This document shows, in pieces, positions 1 to 11,426 of a DNA stretch of 64,000 nt. The position numbers and the translations under genes were made by a program. The stretch covers positions 806,001 to 870,000 of the forward strand of contig JAHQRK010000012.1 of the NCBI GenBank assembly GCA_019828595.1. Reading direction: 5' to 3'. Positions within the stretch are counted from its first letter, which is position 1. Each line of letters opens with the position of its first letter. Origin of the DNA: Aphanomyces cochlioides. Its lineage: Eukaryota; Oomycota; Saprolegniomycetes; Saprolegniales; Verrucalvaceae. The notes beneath the pieces were generated by a model. That model searched no databases. It was not told the origin of the DNA and was given only the letters and a program-made list of their open reading frames with translations.

Positions 1-945
1 GATCACTTGCAAAGCCTGGCCTTGTTGGAAAGAACGTGCGACACACAATAAGCCTGGCTGCCTCCGCGCTGTCGTCGAACTTTCGCAGGGGTGACATGGC
101 TCTATCTTGGTCTGATTTCATCGATTACTCAACCACGGCGCACGATCATCGACCAAGACTCGGTCAAAGCTAGAGCATGATTATGAAGGCCATGGAGCGA
201 GGCATCGACCAAGGGAATCTTCATTGACGATGTACAGTGGCTCTCCCCTTACGTCCCCCTTTCGAGGGGGGAAGGAAACGTCCCTCTGCCGAGTTAACAC
301 ATCAACCTTCTGCTCGAGGGATGACGCAGAGAGATCTGAGTGTTTCCCCGCCGTTTCCGCTCGTAGTCACGTGGTCGATACCGTATGTCAGCGTCCAACG
401 AGCCAGCCAAGTTTGACAGATTCGCCACGCATTTGTTACACAAGCAAGGGCAACATCTACGAGTGCACATGTAAACATGACCAGACCGTCACGCGTATCA
501 GCTACGGGGTTCGATGCGCTTCGTTGAAGAGTGCCACGCTCTTGATCAGGCCGTTCTCTTGAATCTGACCGCGTATGCAAGTCAGTTTCAATGCCACTCG
601 AACCAGAAAAGCGAGCTGATATCTTTCGAGCAATCACGTTGGTCGCCACGGGAGGAATATGTCACGTACGGCAACCCTGAAAGACCCCTGCCCCTCCCCA
701 AGCCCTACTTCGCGACCAGATTTCCTGATTAGATTAGCTACAGATAGTTAACTTTGGCTTTTGCCGCCGACCTAACAAGTGTCGTTGCCTCAGTTCCCGA
801 CCGACGCCACAGAGCCTACAAAGACCCTGTTTTCACGTGTTTCACGTGACAAATATGAGCCAAGCACGTCGTCGTACCGCGGGAGATTCGCTCTGTAGCT
901 CTTGTGCTGCCATGAAGAGCGCATTCCCGACGCACGCAGTCACAT
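1..945. other. No recognisable gene
   Basis: Only short overlapping open frames on both strands; none has a recognisable motif. Since a retroelement reads leftward into this stretch, it could be the eroded RNase H/integrase part of that element, but I could not find catalytic motifs for either. Confidence 0.4.
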
Positions 946-1060
946 TTACGAGCACACTCCAGTTGTAACGCGCTTGAACTTCAACCGATCGCACGCTCCG
1001 TTCATGAATGCGAACAAGTTGTATACTGTACTCATCCAGCTGTGCAGATTCCCCCCCCCA

Positions 1061-2476
1061 TTACCATGATTCACAAGGGGCGATATCACCCCCGTGGAGT
1101 TCGTTTGTTCCCCCATGCTTTTCCCACCTGATGCCGTTGGTACCTCGGCCGTCCCGAGCGGATACCAACTTCCCACACCATTTTAGCTCCGTGGCGAAGA
1201 ACTCACACTTGTCGGGGTTGAGCTTTAACCCCGTTTCTGAGCATGTTGACAGGACGTCTTCGAAGCAGTCCATAAGATCTGAGTGCGTTTTGGCATACAC
1301 CAGCAGGTCGTCGATCCAAACCAAGAGGCACTTGTATAAGAGTGACTTTATTTGTCACTGTGGCTTGGCAGTAAGCGACAGATCCTGAGCCCCCCGTAGG
1401 GATCCGATTGGAAGTGTAACAACCTAAATCCGTCATGATAGTGTAAAGATCATGGCAGCTAGGATCCAAAGGGAACTGCCAGTAGCCTTTGAAGAAATCC
1501 AGGGCAACAAAGCAGGTGGAGCCAGCCAGATTTTCCATCACCACTTCGATAACGGGCATTGGCCACTGAACAGGCTCTGTCCTGGAGTTGACAGACCTGA
1601 CATCCACAGTCATGCGATACTTGTTGGTCCCTGGCTTGGCAACAATGTACGGAGGGGACGCCCAGGCACTTGAATCATTGCGGTACATCAGCCCAGCTTC
1701 ACATAACTCTTCCATATGGGCCTTCATAAATTCCCGATGATTGAGAGAATATCGGCGTGCGCCACACTTGACCAGAGTAGCACCGGGCTTTAGCTTTACC
1801 ACCATAGGAGGCACATTCACAGGGGGATCGCGGCCAATTTCAATTCGGAACACGTCTTCGAACTTCGTGAGAAGTGAGGTCAATTTCACGTGGGCTACTG
1901 GGTCCATGCCGTTCTGCCGAGCGACCTCAAGTTTTCCGTCCAAGATTTTTCGGACATGAATCTTCTGTTGGTCCAGAGGTTGGGGGCGAGGGAGACACAT
2001 TTCATCGCCGTCATGGATAAGGTCATCGTGAGCATTTACTCGTAGCGAACCAACGAGCCGCTGTCCAGTAGTCGGGTCATATTCAGGTTCAAAATCCCAA
2101 ACAGGGCGAATACTCTGAGCATTCAATAGGAGGGTTTGCTGGTCAAATCCCAATTGTCTCATTACGGACTTGGACACAAGGAGGTCTGCACATCCCAGCG
2201 GGAGATCATCGTCTTGCACCCAACATCTGAGGTTTGTCATGACTATCGGTCCAGCATTGGTGGGGATGCTCAGATCGATTTTTACACCATCGCGGATCAC
2301 AACTGGTGTACCATTAAAGGCCAAGGCAGTCACTGGAGCTTGGAGCGGCTTCAGATGCAGAGGGCTACCACTAGCCGTAGCCCGTCTTACAAAGTCACGC
2401 GAAATGACGCACACGTCCGCTCCCGAGTCGAAAGGACTTTCATTTCGAGTCCAGCGCAGACGGCTTGAATGAAGTC
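1061..2476 (-). pseudogene. pol fragment: protease and reverse transcriptase
   Basis: The frame opens just before a D-S-G-A aspartic protease motif (2429-2418), followed by a linker and then reverse transcriptase (about 1.75-1.29 kb) with recognisable blocks: a K-Y-R-M-x-V-D-x-R-x-V-N block, an A-L-D-F-F-K-G-Y-W-Q block, and, in a shifted frame at 1324-1061, W-I-D-D-L-L-V-Y as the catalytic box. The sequence between these blocks (about 1320-1440) is scrambled by indels. The D-D pair of the catalytic box is retained, but the protein is broken. The type is Ty3/gypsy-like; closer placement needs an alignment. Confidence 0.75.
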
Positions 2477-3720
2477 ACTTCCCGTGGCGCTTACCAATGA
2501 GTCAACATTTGGTTTCTTGGGCTCGGCCACACGCTTGGCATCATAATAAGCCTTAAGCAAGGACTTTGCTTCGGCTTCATCCTTGAGCTTAGGACATTTC
2601 CAAACATTGTGGTCGACGCTTTGGCATTTCAGGCAAATGTAAGAAGGCTTAGAAGCCTTAGCTTTCGCATCACCAGAGGCGGCTGTGGCCGTCGACTCGG
2701 CTTGTCTCTTTTCAAAGCGTGGCTTCTGATTGGGTCGGTCGAACTTCTTTTTCGCCTCAGGTTTCGCTTCAGGCTTTGTGTCTGGCTTGAAGACATCCTC
2801 ATACATGCACCAAGTCTTCATGTAATCAATGCAGAGGTCAACAAAGTCCTTCCAGACCATATAGCGCTTCTTTGAGAAGCGCAATTCGGTCGAAATCTTT
2901 TTTCGCACGCTGACCGGTTCGAGAGCATTGAGAAAATGACGTCTGGCGGCTTCAACTTCAATTTCATAGTACTTGGGGAAGCCGGATTCAGTGCATATCT
3001 TGTCAAAAAGACGGACCAGGCACAACACACGTGATGGACCGTCCGTCACAGACTTGTCCATCTTCAGATCCTTTTCAAGCCTGTCAAGAAACACCTTTAT
3101 GTCAACCTTGGAGCCCAAGCAGCCAGCTTCAAACAAACGATTCACATCCTCGTCAGACACTTCATCGGGATCTCGGTTCCAACGATAAAGGCAGAGGCTT
3201 TCAAAAGTATATTCGTCCATACACTGTCGAACGTTCTTGAATTGAATAGCAACACTTGCGCCAAACACCTTGTACTTTTCGTCCAATTCTTTTCGATAGC
3301 GGACGTACTCTTTACGATTTCATCTCGCCGAGGTCAGGCCTCTTCAGCTCGGGGCACGAGATGGTGTCGAACGAGACCAGTTGCTTGAATTCATCCGGAT
3401 GAAATGGCTTGTTGAATGCGCGCTAGCTTGTCTCGTCTTAGCTTCCATCACCTCATCGTACAGGTGCGGAAAATGGTTGAATGTTGCAGTCGGCAAAGGG
3501 ACCTTGGATTGTTGATGGAGGATTTGAGGGTTCATCCGAACGAACCGTTCAAATGCGGACGCCATCTGTTCTTCATTGGATCAATCAAAAGATTGATTTG
3601 GGGCAGGAGAAGGCTCATGGGGAGAGCTTGGTGTGCAGCATTGCTTGCATCCATGCTTTCGTCCGTTTCTTGTCTTGCGATTGGCGGAGGCGCCGATTTC
3701 TTTGCAGGAGCACTTGACAT
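2387..3720 (-). pseudogene. gag-like polyprotein, frameshifted
   Basis: Three open segments in different frames make up one gag-like protein: an N-terminal piece starting at 3720 (M-S-S-A-P-A-K-K), a middle piece covering about 3565-3344, and a C-terminal piece at 3286-2387. The last contains a CCHC zinc knuckle (C-X2-C-X4-H-X4-C) at about 2640-2595, preceded by a Lys/Ala-rich linker. The knuckle is the usual nucleic-acid-binding motif of retroelement nucleocapsids. At least two frameshifts (near 3550 and 3300-3350) break it. The following protease is in yet another frame; whether that last change is programmed or a lesion cannot be told here. Confidence 0.7.
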
Positions 3721-4090
3721 AATAGCGAAATAACAGTAACGGAGAGTTGAGAGTGAGAGGGTGACAGCAGGTCACTAAAAACGTTTTTGTAGTGCGGTCG
3801 GGAGAGTGAGAGCAGCTTCCTGGCACGACCGAACGAGACCTTGAGGTGGCAAATTGGAAACTGAGATCAAAGACTCTTATCTACCCTACATCTGGTCGGT
3901 CGTTCGGCGTTATCTGGTCGCTCTACGTCCTGTGCGGGTAATGATTGAAGTGCTACGGTTGAAGCAATAGACGAATTTTGCTATCACACAAAGTTCAATT
4001 GACTTTGGGGAATTGGATTTTGCACTAAGTGTAAAAATAGTTTGATTTTGCTGTTGCACTTTGTGAGGCAGAGACGTAACTCCAAAAGCG

Positions 4091-5180
4091 ATGGCAGCAG
4101 TCAGACACCTGGCACTGCCGCTCATGGTGCGGCTTTGCGACGAAACCTTTTCAAATGGGAGTGCTATCGAAATACCACGAGCACGATTCAACCTTTATGC
4201 ACACAGCGAAAACTATTGCAAGTTTCACTTCCGCTTTCGAAAAGAGGAAATTATCGAGCTTGTGTCACTGCTTCAAGTGCCTGACCCCTTCAAATCATGT
4301 CGTGGCTATTCAGCAACACCCATCGAAGCAGTTTGTATGCTCCTCAATAGGTTGACGTGGCCAAGTAGGCTTGGTGAGATGATCACTAAGTTTGGTCGAA
4401 GTAGAGAGGCTATCTCATCTATCACAGTCGAGCTAACTGATATGATTTACAACAGATTCAAAGAAAAACTGTATTGGGATGACAATCGATTGAATCCTGC
4501 TTGGTTCGAACAGTGTGCTCAAGCTATCTCACAAAAAGGAGCTCCACTTGATTGCTGCATTGGTTTTATTGATGGCACTGTGAGAGGTATTTGCCGTCCG
4601 AAAGGTGCCCTTCAAAAAGTAACATACAATGGTCATAAGGTATAGAATTAGCCTCCTCGGTATCCTCTAACAAACTTACTAGCGTAAAAATGCATTAAAG
4701 TACCAAGCCGTCACTGCCCCTGATGGCATTATCATCCATCTCTATGGGCCTGAACCTGGCTCGCGTCACGACGCTTATTTGCTTCATCAGAGTGGATTGA
4801 CATCATTCCTTGAGTCTAGGCTCAAGCCGAATGGCAAGCAATATGTGTTGTATGGTGACCCTGCCTATGGCATGGGTAAAGTAATCCTGTCTGGCTTCAA
4901 AGGTGCTCGACTCTCGTCAGATGAGCAAGACTTTAACAGTCAAATGAGCGCCGTGCGCGTAAGTGTTGAATGGGGGTTCGGTATCGTTCTGAAAACGTTT
5001 TCAATGATCGACTTTAAACGATCTCAAAAGCTGAATTCACAGCAAGTTGGACAACACTACGCAATTGCTGTTTTACTGACCAATATTCGTACTTGCTTCA
5101 GAGGTGGCAATCAAATATCAAAAGCCTTTAATCTCAATCCCCCCACTGCGCATGAATATCTTTACTCCAACTTAACATAA
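4091..5180 (+). CDS. Harbinger (DDE_Tnp_4) transposase, two exons
   Basis: Two exons, 4091-4639 and 4683-5180, joined by a 43-nt intron (GT...AG), give 348 residues, a normal length for PIF/Harbinger transposases. The join is supported by the restored family motif Y-N-G-H-K-R-x-x-A-L-K. The catalytic triad is visible: D in F-I-D-G-T (about residue 158), D in G-D-P-A-Y (about 235) and E in V-E-W-G-F-G (about 275). There are no stops or frameshifts, so the enzyme could be active. It should act in the nucleus on the element ends together with the Myb-like partner encoded on the opposite strand. Confidence 0.85.
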
Positions 5181-5191
5181 ATGACAATGTA

Positions 5192-6026
5192 TTATTCCTT
5201 AGTCTTACTCAAGCTCTCAATGTATTTTGCAAATGAAGCCAAGACCTGCATGTTTTGCTCGCGTTCTTTCGTTTGCTGCTCGCGCTCTTTCATTTGAATC
5301 TCTCGTTCCATTCGATCAACTTCACGACGAGCAATTTTCTCTTCACGCTCCAAATTGAACCGTGCTTCGTCTAGTTCAATTCTTCTTCGTGCTATCTCGT
5401 TGGACTCTCTCTGCATGTTGTTGGACTCGTGTGCAATAACGGTATAGTCTTTCAAAACAAGCATGGCTTCGTTTGGCCTTTTGGACACAGAGGGGGCAGA
5501 TGTGGGGGGCTTTTCAGTTTCGTCACCGAGCGATTCACGCTTTCTTTTCATTGTTGTCATTGCCAGCCGGCGTACATCATCGCCGTCGTCCTCTCGTTTT
5601 TTATTTTGGCCATTTTGAGGCTTTTTTTCTCTTGCTTCTCACCGTTTGTTGCTTCTATCTAAACAACTCAATCATGAATCACACTTGGACGAGCGTCGTA
5701 CATACCAAATCTACAATGTCCTGTAGTAATTGTTCTCGCTCTGTGTATTCTTCGTCAGTGCCTGACGCGCGCAGAGAGTTCATGGTTTCCTTCTTGAAAT
5801 TCTCGACGAGGTCCTCAAACCTGCGGCGACATGAATATGCAGTGACGGCGCCCTCGCCGTGAATTTCACACATACAGACAGACAGCTGCTCCCACCGTCG
5901 GCCAGTTTGGCCATACTCGGCAGCAAATGGTTGAATACGCATGACTTCACGGAGAAGGTCTACGTCCGTCGAGGCCTTGAACTGGAACACATCCTTGCGC
6001 TTGCCTTCACTCATCAAATTGACCAA
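5192..6026 (-). CDS. Harbinger-associated Myb/SANT-like protein, exon structure uncertain
   Basis: Exon 1 (6026-5706, 107 codons) has a trihelix/Myb-like pattern (W-E-Q-L at about residue 45, then C-R-R-R-F-E-D-L and repeated acidic-basic helices). It ends at a good donor (GTATGT at 5705). Exon 2 ends at 5192 and encodes a long charged coiled coil rich in E-R-E-x-Q and K-E-R-E. The obvious acceptor (TTTAG, exon from 5658) leads to a stop after 34 codons. An acceptor at 5622-5621 (exon from 5620) keeps the frame through to the coiled coil. Either that weaker site is used or a one-base slip in the A-rich stretch near 5600 has broken the gene. Harbinger Myb proteins bind and import the transposase. 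Confidence 0.65.
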
Positions 6027-6268
6027 TGAATTGACTCCTTCTAATCTACAAAACTTGTGGCAACAACTGCACTTTGTTGAACTAAAGTTTGGGAGTTCAG
6101 AGAGGAATGAGTGTCAAAAATGATTGTCAAATGCATTTTGTGGAATAGCAAAATACGTCTAATGAGGTTGAGTGCACAAGTGCAAGTGCAGGGTGAGATA
6201 GGGAGAAAAGAGCAGAGTGGTTCGAACAGGTGGGCAGAAGGTGTCGAGACTAGTGCGGTGAGCACTAC

Positions 6269-8201
6269 AACGATAGCTGTAGCTTGATGGCGAGCCCTAG
6301 GGCGTTGTATGGCTTGCAATGAAGACGTAGAGTTATCATTAATGTGATAAATATGAGGCTATCGTACTGGTCATGCCATGCGCTGCTTGATATGACGTCG
6401 TGCGTGTGGCTTGCAGAAACCCATGCTAGAGCTCAAGCGATTGCAGCCTTCGTACGTGCAAGTCCAGGCACGGCGGTGGACAATCCACATGCCGCCACCG
6501 CGATCTGCGCGGGAACAGCCAGGAGTCAAGAAAAGCGGGTGATGCCATGCTTGGTGCATTTATTGGCCCACTGGACGCCCTTGGTACAGCCAGGCTCACT
6601 GCACCGCTTGCCACCGCCATGGCTGCGACAGAGACCTCTACTTTGACTGCATTTTGTGCATCCTTGGACTTTACAGCGAGAGCCCCCGCCGTGCGTTTTG
6701 CAGAACCCGTGGGTTTGCGCTCCGTTGGAACAATGAGGCGCTTTGCAGCATTTATCCTCGGCAATCTCAAGGACGACATTATCTTTGCACGCAACACGGC
6801 TCACTGAGGGCTTCTCTTCAATGGTTTCACTATCTGTGTGGCAAGTCGATGCGCTCGAGAGAGGGCTGTCGGGGGCGTCTTGCCACGTCGAGATCCACGA
6901 GATCAAGTCGGTGAATTGTCTTTCTTCTTGCGGGGAGTACGAACGTTGTGGCGCCGTCGCCATGAGCGGGTTGAGGGGGGGGCAACGTTGATCGTTTCCA
7001 TCTTGATGGCAAGTTTTAAATTGACAATGAGCGAGAGTGACGCGATCCAAGTGGATCAAATCTGTCATTTCCACAGTTGGGATAAGCATGACACTGTTGA
7101 CGATCTCGGCTTCACTCCTCGTGTCTTTCTTGCAGAGTGGCGTCGTTGTTCAACGTGCAACTTGAGCCATGTGGTGCGAAATACGTCGCGTGATCCAAAG
7201 TTTGGCATCAACTTGACGAAGCTCGTAAGTCCCCTCTCAGTCCTACTCGTCAACGATTGTGCAAGCTGAGCTCGTCGTCATGACGTTGAAACCTTCCAAA
7301 GTGTCGCCCCCCTGAGGATTCTAGCCCGATTGTCGTCGGTTGTCCCGAGGGCGAAGATTGTGTGGTTCTACTTGAGTTATCCTGGATGATAACGTCGCCT
7401 TGGCCGTCGCCTTGGACGATGGGACAACACTCTCGCGGAGTGTTCTCCAAACGTACAACAACATGACGCTCCATGTGCCACAAGCGGCGTTGCAAACTCT
7501 AACGACGAAAGCAAGTTCTACGAAGATGTCCAAACAGTGTCGGGAGTTGCAAGTTGTAGCGAGAGAGTCCATGACACTTTCCTGGATTCGTCCATGGGCC
7601 GTTCGACTTGTCACGACGTGCGACGATCAATTGCACCCATCCAACCCACGACACTGGCCACAAGGAGCGTCATTCACCCAGATGGTCCCTCTCTCCACGA
7701 CATATCCTTAGCGCTTCCCCCGCACCTCTGACGTCTTCTTGATAACGAGGATTTGAAAGTTGTCCTGGCCACTTTCTGGCTATTTCAAGTTTGTGGCTTC
7801 CCCTCGTCCTCCTCTTCGCAGACAGAGAGAGAGTGATCCCCTCTAGCCAGCGACAAGCTGAGCGAGGTCCCCAGTGAGGAGTGCTGCCCCTCGTAGAGCC
7901 CCAGTCGGTCTCTCTACTACCTGACGGCTATTGACGCAGTCCCCCATTGCGCAAATCATCCTCTAGCGTACATGGAATCCATGCACTCTCAGCATACACA
8001 CCCGACACTTTCGCGGCAGACTTGGGCCTCCATGTAACACGGGCTAAAGAAGCAGTCGAGTTAACGCGTGGAACTATCGTCAAGCTCGAGCGAGGGCTAT
8101 TCGAGCCTATCTTGTCACTCCGCTACAGATTGTAATGAGCGGCCTCGGACATTGCCAAGCGCAGAATACCCATCGCTCCGCAACCGCACTGCGCTCTCAT
8201 T
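6269..8201. repeat. Segmental duplication, copy 1 (collinear part)
   Basis: From ACGATAGCTG at about 6269 this stretch follows 11880-13611 base for base with scattered substitutions and small indels, through the broken zinc-unit gene and the intergenic sequence behind it. Both copies also share the motif order around 8000-8200 and 13400-13600. After about 8201 the two copies diverge in order because of an inversion in this copy. From 7090 to 8201 I see no gene. Confidence 0.8.
6371..7089 (-). pseudogene. Zinc-unit (WRKY19-like) protein, frameshifted copy
   Basis: The upstream frame (7089-6526) holds an N-terminal segment with L-I-S-W-I-S-T-W, a Ser/Thr-rich linker and three good C-X4-C-X9-C-X2-H units, then stops soon after the third. 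The remaining two units continue in a second frame (to 6371), and there two expected cysteines are already F and W. So a one-base frameshift truncates the protein after three units. The probable original start region contains a run of eight C (about 6974-6981) against six in the 12-kb copy, which also shifts the frame; the in-frame start would then be 6963 or 7089. Because the 12-kb copy has the same C-terminal break, the break predates the duplication. A shortened functional protein cannot be excluded. Confidence 0.7.
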
Positions 8202-8480
8202 ACTTTGACTACTCTTGCCGCAGTTTTCAATGTTGCAACGGGAGCCACCGCCATGGCCTTTGCACACGCCGCGGGTTTGAGCAGCGGTCGAGCAATGTGG
8301 AACTACTGTATGCAAACAATCGCATCTATCTGTGGGGGCGACTTGTAGCTCTCAGGAGCTCGTCGCAGACTTGATGGTGGGCTCGAATGTGGTGCTCTTT
8401 CATCTTGTGACTCGTTCAGCTCGATGGCGTTGGCGTTGTTTAGCGGTGTTTAGGCTACAGGTCCGCATAAGGACTCCCTG
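8202..8480 (-). pseudogene. N-terminal part of inversion-split zinc-unit gene
   Basis: On the minus strand this encodes remains of an N-terminal region like that at 15.0 kb (M-R-T-C-S-L-N) and two zinc units, the second ending abruptly after G-K-S-S-Q-S at 8202. Frames upstream are broken. Its missing C-terminal half lies on the opposite strand at 8880-9157, so the gene was cut by an inversion (see findings). Confidence 0.7.
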
Positions 8481-8879
8481 TTACAAGACTTCGATGTGCT
8501 TTGCTCGATTTGGGTAATAAAAATATAAATAAGAAAGGGGCGATAGCATTGGCAACTGGCCAATTGTTCACGGCAGCATTTTCACAGAGCATAGAAGTGA
8601 GCGCTCAGTCAGGAGTTCACCATTCCGGTGGCATAGTTGTCTTGACCGGCGCTCGTTGAAAGTGCATTTGCGAAGCGCTGCAGTAGTCTAAATGAGCAGC
8701 AGTGGTTTCAACATTGCGCAGGGCCGAGGCATAGTCTTTGCTCCACCTCGAACTTCGAGGTGGAGCAGGTACAGACCGCGTGTTTGTGTGCGCTTTCGCC
8801 ACGTCGGTTCCATCACCAGTCCGGCACAGACTTGACGCCGCTCGATCATTCTTCAGTGCTATCCCTGCAATCATGCTTG

Positions 8880-9157
8880 AAAGGGGTCTCTGTCGAAGGC
8901 ACGGCGGGGGCAAGCGTTGTTCCGAAGAAGGTTGTGCCAAAGGCGTCCAGCGGGGGCGAAAATGCGCTGCTCACTGTGGTTTCCAGCCATGCTTAGTCGA
9001 AGGCTGCCGACGGCCGCTCCGTGGCGCTGGCTTTTGTGAAATCCACCGCAAGGACTTGGTCTGCAAAATTGACGGCTGCAAACGATTGGGAACTGGACAA
9101 GACCGAATCTGCAAGGCGCATCGGAGGCAAATCCAGGCGAATTCGATCCAGTCATAG
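8880..9157 (+). pseudogene. C-terminal part of inversion-split zinc-unit gene
   Basis: The plus strand starts in the middle of a zinc unit (R-G-L-C-R-R-H-G-G-G), followed by three more units (C-S-E-E-G-C, C-L-V-E-G-C, C-K-I-D-G-C) and a stop at 9155-9157. The continuation matches the 14-kb copy closely, including about 70 bp of 3' flank. Without its N-terminal half it has no proper start; the nearest ATG (8872) lies in unrelated inverted sequence. Confidence 0.7.
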
Positions 9158-9889
9158 CTACAAGTCGGAATGATCTTACGGACGAATAGAGACTATCCAA
9201 CCTTCTTCATTTTTCTGTCGTCACCAGAGCACATTTCGTCAGTCTCCGATTTCATCTGCACAATCTTCTTGTCTCCGTACATCGATGCCGTCCTTGTGCT
9301 TTGTTGCATGACAAATGCCAAGCTCGCATGTCCACGCGATGGACCACTGTAACGTAGACATTACTGAGTCTGAAGGCACTATGCTTTGCGCTCAACGTTC
9401 TCTTTGAAGCTACAGCGACTTTGAATGTTCCACCAAGTACCCCTGGAGGTCGTGGATTCGCACCGCTTCGATGACAGAGCGAATTAGTCTGAAGTAGATT
9501 GGGGGGGGGGCTAGTGAGCATTGTCGATTCAGTAGAGCGAGTAAATAGCCATAGGACGCTCTCGTGGTGTCATACTACTGGAAGAGGGGGACTCACAGCT
9601 CGGGGTGGAATGGCTAGACGAGACGTCTCGCCCCCATTAGTTTCCATGGACGGCTCATGTGGCTTTCACGAGAGAATTGAACTTGAATCAGGCAAGGAAC
9701 GATGCCTGTCTTTGAGGGGCTGCCTCCACCATCGCCATCCACAAGAGCGACGCATGCGACGGAAATCTAATCGAGTCATCAAACTCAGCCACAACAACGA
9801 ACACCAAAACTTGACTGCAATTCGATAGTTTGACTGGAAATGCGGTGGCAATCTCTTCCTTCTTATTGGTTAGGACGTTATGACAGAAG
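9158..9889. other. No gene
   Basis: The first 70 bp or so is 3' flank shared with 14.2-14.28 kb. The rest shows no supportable coding sequence. A run of ten G lies at about 9501-9510. Confidence 0.4.
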
Positions 9890-10225
9890 AGCCAATCAAA
9901 ATTCAAAGTGAAAATGACAATATTTAAGGCAAGGCAAAATTTCAAAATCAATATGCCATTTTCAGCTGAATTGGGATCAACGATTTATGGCATATTCAAA
10001 ATGGAGGTAAAACCTCCATTTCGTAAAATGGCATTTTGGGAGCTTCCAGTGAGTATATCCCAACCAAAAATATTGGATTTGGTGCAAAACTCTCTGAGGT
10101 CATATTTTTACCTCAATTATTGAATTTGGCCTCAAAATGCCATTTTGGGCTTATGTATTGTAATATTTTCGGTTTCCAGACGGGCCTTAAAATATTGTCA
10201 TTTTCAACCAAATTTGTGGTTTTGA
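9890..10225. repeat. Fold-back AT-rich element
   Basis: An inverted pair (AAAATGACAATATTTAAGGC at about 9912-9931 and its near complement at about 10182-10202) encloses AT-rich DNA with a small perfect hairpin (AATGGAGGT...ACCTCCATT, about 10000-10020). This looks like a degenerate MITE or fold-back element; clear target duplications were not found. Confidence 0.4.
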
Positions 10226-10704
10226 TCAAAAATCGAATTCATTTTCAAATCGATTTCATCATACTGAAGTGGTGTGTGTCAGTGTGTGTTTTGCGTGAGT
10301 TAGGTGGCTGATCGATTCTGATTGGCTGAATAATTTTAAAATTTTAATTCTAGCCAATCAGAAAATTCGGATTTGTATCAAACGCACAATATTGTAACCA
10401 AAGAAAGTATTTTCCGAAACGCTACGCTTTCTTTCTGTCCTGAAATACTGTCGAGAATACTTTCATTTGTCCTTTCTCTTTGTACCCCACGTTTGTTTGC
10501 TGATCAAATCGCTTTCTTTTGTCGGCCAAATCTTTTGCCCAATCCAGCTACTGTATGAAAACAGCCAATCATGTTGGAGTCAGCAAAAACCAATTTTCGT
10601 CAAGATGAAACTGAAAAAACATGAATGGAAATCTGACATCTGATTGGATCATTCATGTAGCATGTAGCCTCAATCGCATATAATGCCAACAATGCGGCAC
10701 TTTA
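10226..10704. other. AT-rich, no gene; inverted CCAAT pair
   Basis: No coding sequence. A ten-base inverted pair CTGATTGGCT / AGCCAATCAG (10318-10327 and 10352-10361) encloses 24 bp of AT-rich DNA. Confidence 0.4.
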
Positions 10705-11424
10705 TTGTAGGGGCCGATTGGGATCGGGCACCAATTAAAACGTGGTATCTCTGTCAAAACTGATCCGATTTTAACGCTTCAAGAATATAAAAAATATTGA
10801 AGTCGAAATGTGCAAGTATTACTCATTTTATGTATTGAACTGTTGTGTAAAGATGAATTAAAATAAGGCAAGTTTAAATCACCCTCTCTGTAGGGGAAGG
10901 GGAGTTTTATAAAATATAATTGGCTTATTTTAAGAGGGTTAGGTAAAATAAACGCGTTTATTACCCAACAATATGTTTAACTTACAAGGTTATTCTTCTT
11001 CATCATAGGTTATTTCATGACAGCAGTTGGACTCTTGGCCAGAAGCGAGTCGCTGGATGGATCGTAGTCACAATTCTGTTTTGAGATTATGCTTCATGTT
11101 TGAAATCGTGGACTTCGCAAAGCCTAAGCAAGCAGAGGCATTCTATCTTACTGGAGGATCTTGGTCGATATTGGTTCGCTCTTCATTCAAGAGGCCTGAA
11201 AACACATGGCCAATTCCAGTACAGTACAGGAGATCTTGACCTCACCGGGCATGTTTTTCCCCTTGCCGCTGCTTCTTGACTAGCCAAATCCTAAGCAAGG
11301 AGTGTTTTAAGTGGAACTCAATGAGCTTTATATGCCAGAAGTCTTAGTTTCTCTTGATGCAGGTTTCTTCATATTTATATTACAATTTGTATCCTCCGTG
11401 CCCGATCCCAATTGGCCCCTACAA
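10705..11424. mobile_element. 720-bp TA-flanked MITE
   Basis: Terminal inverted repeats of about 27 bp start TTGTAGGGGCC and continue ATTGGGATCGGGCAC; the left end (10705-10731) and right end (11398-11424) differ at one base. Both ends are followed by TA (10703-10704, 11425-11426), the target duplication of Tc1/mariner and pogo elements. The inside is AT-rich without a transposase, so this is a non-autonomous element. Confidence 0.75.
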
Positions 11425-11426
11425 TA

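Larger units (their letters stand above)
950..3720 (-). mobile_element. Decayed Ty3/gypsy-type retroelement (gag to RT)
   Basis: Reading leftward, the order is gag-like protein with a zinc knuckle, aspartic protease (D-S-G-A at about 2429-2418), then reverse transcriptase with a variant catalytic box (W-I-D-D). This order is that of Ty3/gypsy or related LTR elements. Several frameshifts separate the blocks, and recognisable coding ends near 1.0 kb, so the copy is not functional. No LTR pair could be identified: the leader 3721-3968 is cut short by the Harbinger element that starts at 3969. RNase H and integrase were not found. Confidence 0.75.
3969..6160. mobile_element. PIF/Harbinger DNA transposon, near complete
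   Basis: Imperfect terminal inverted repeats of about 25 bp (3969-3993 and 6136-6160, beginning AGACG, then ATTTTGCTAT) enclose a Harbinger transposase on the plus strand and a Myb/SANT-like companion on the minus strand, transcribed toward each other. A 3-bp direct repeat AAT flanks the ends (3966-3968 and 6161-6163). Harbinger elements typically have two genes and 3-bp target duplications, so size (2.19 kb), content and ends all agree. It sits just upstream of the decayed gag gene, probably inside that element's leader. Confidence 0.85.
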
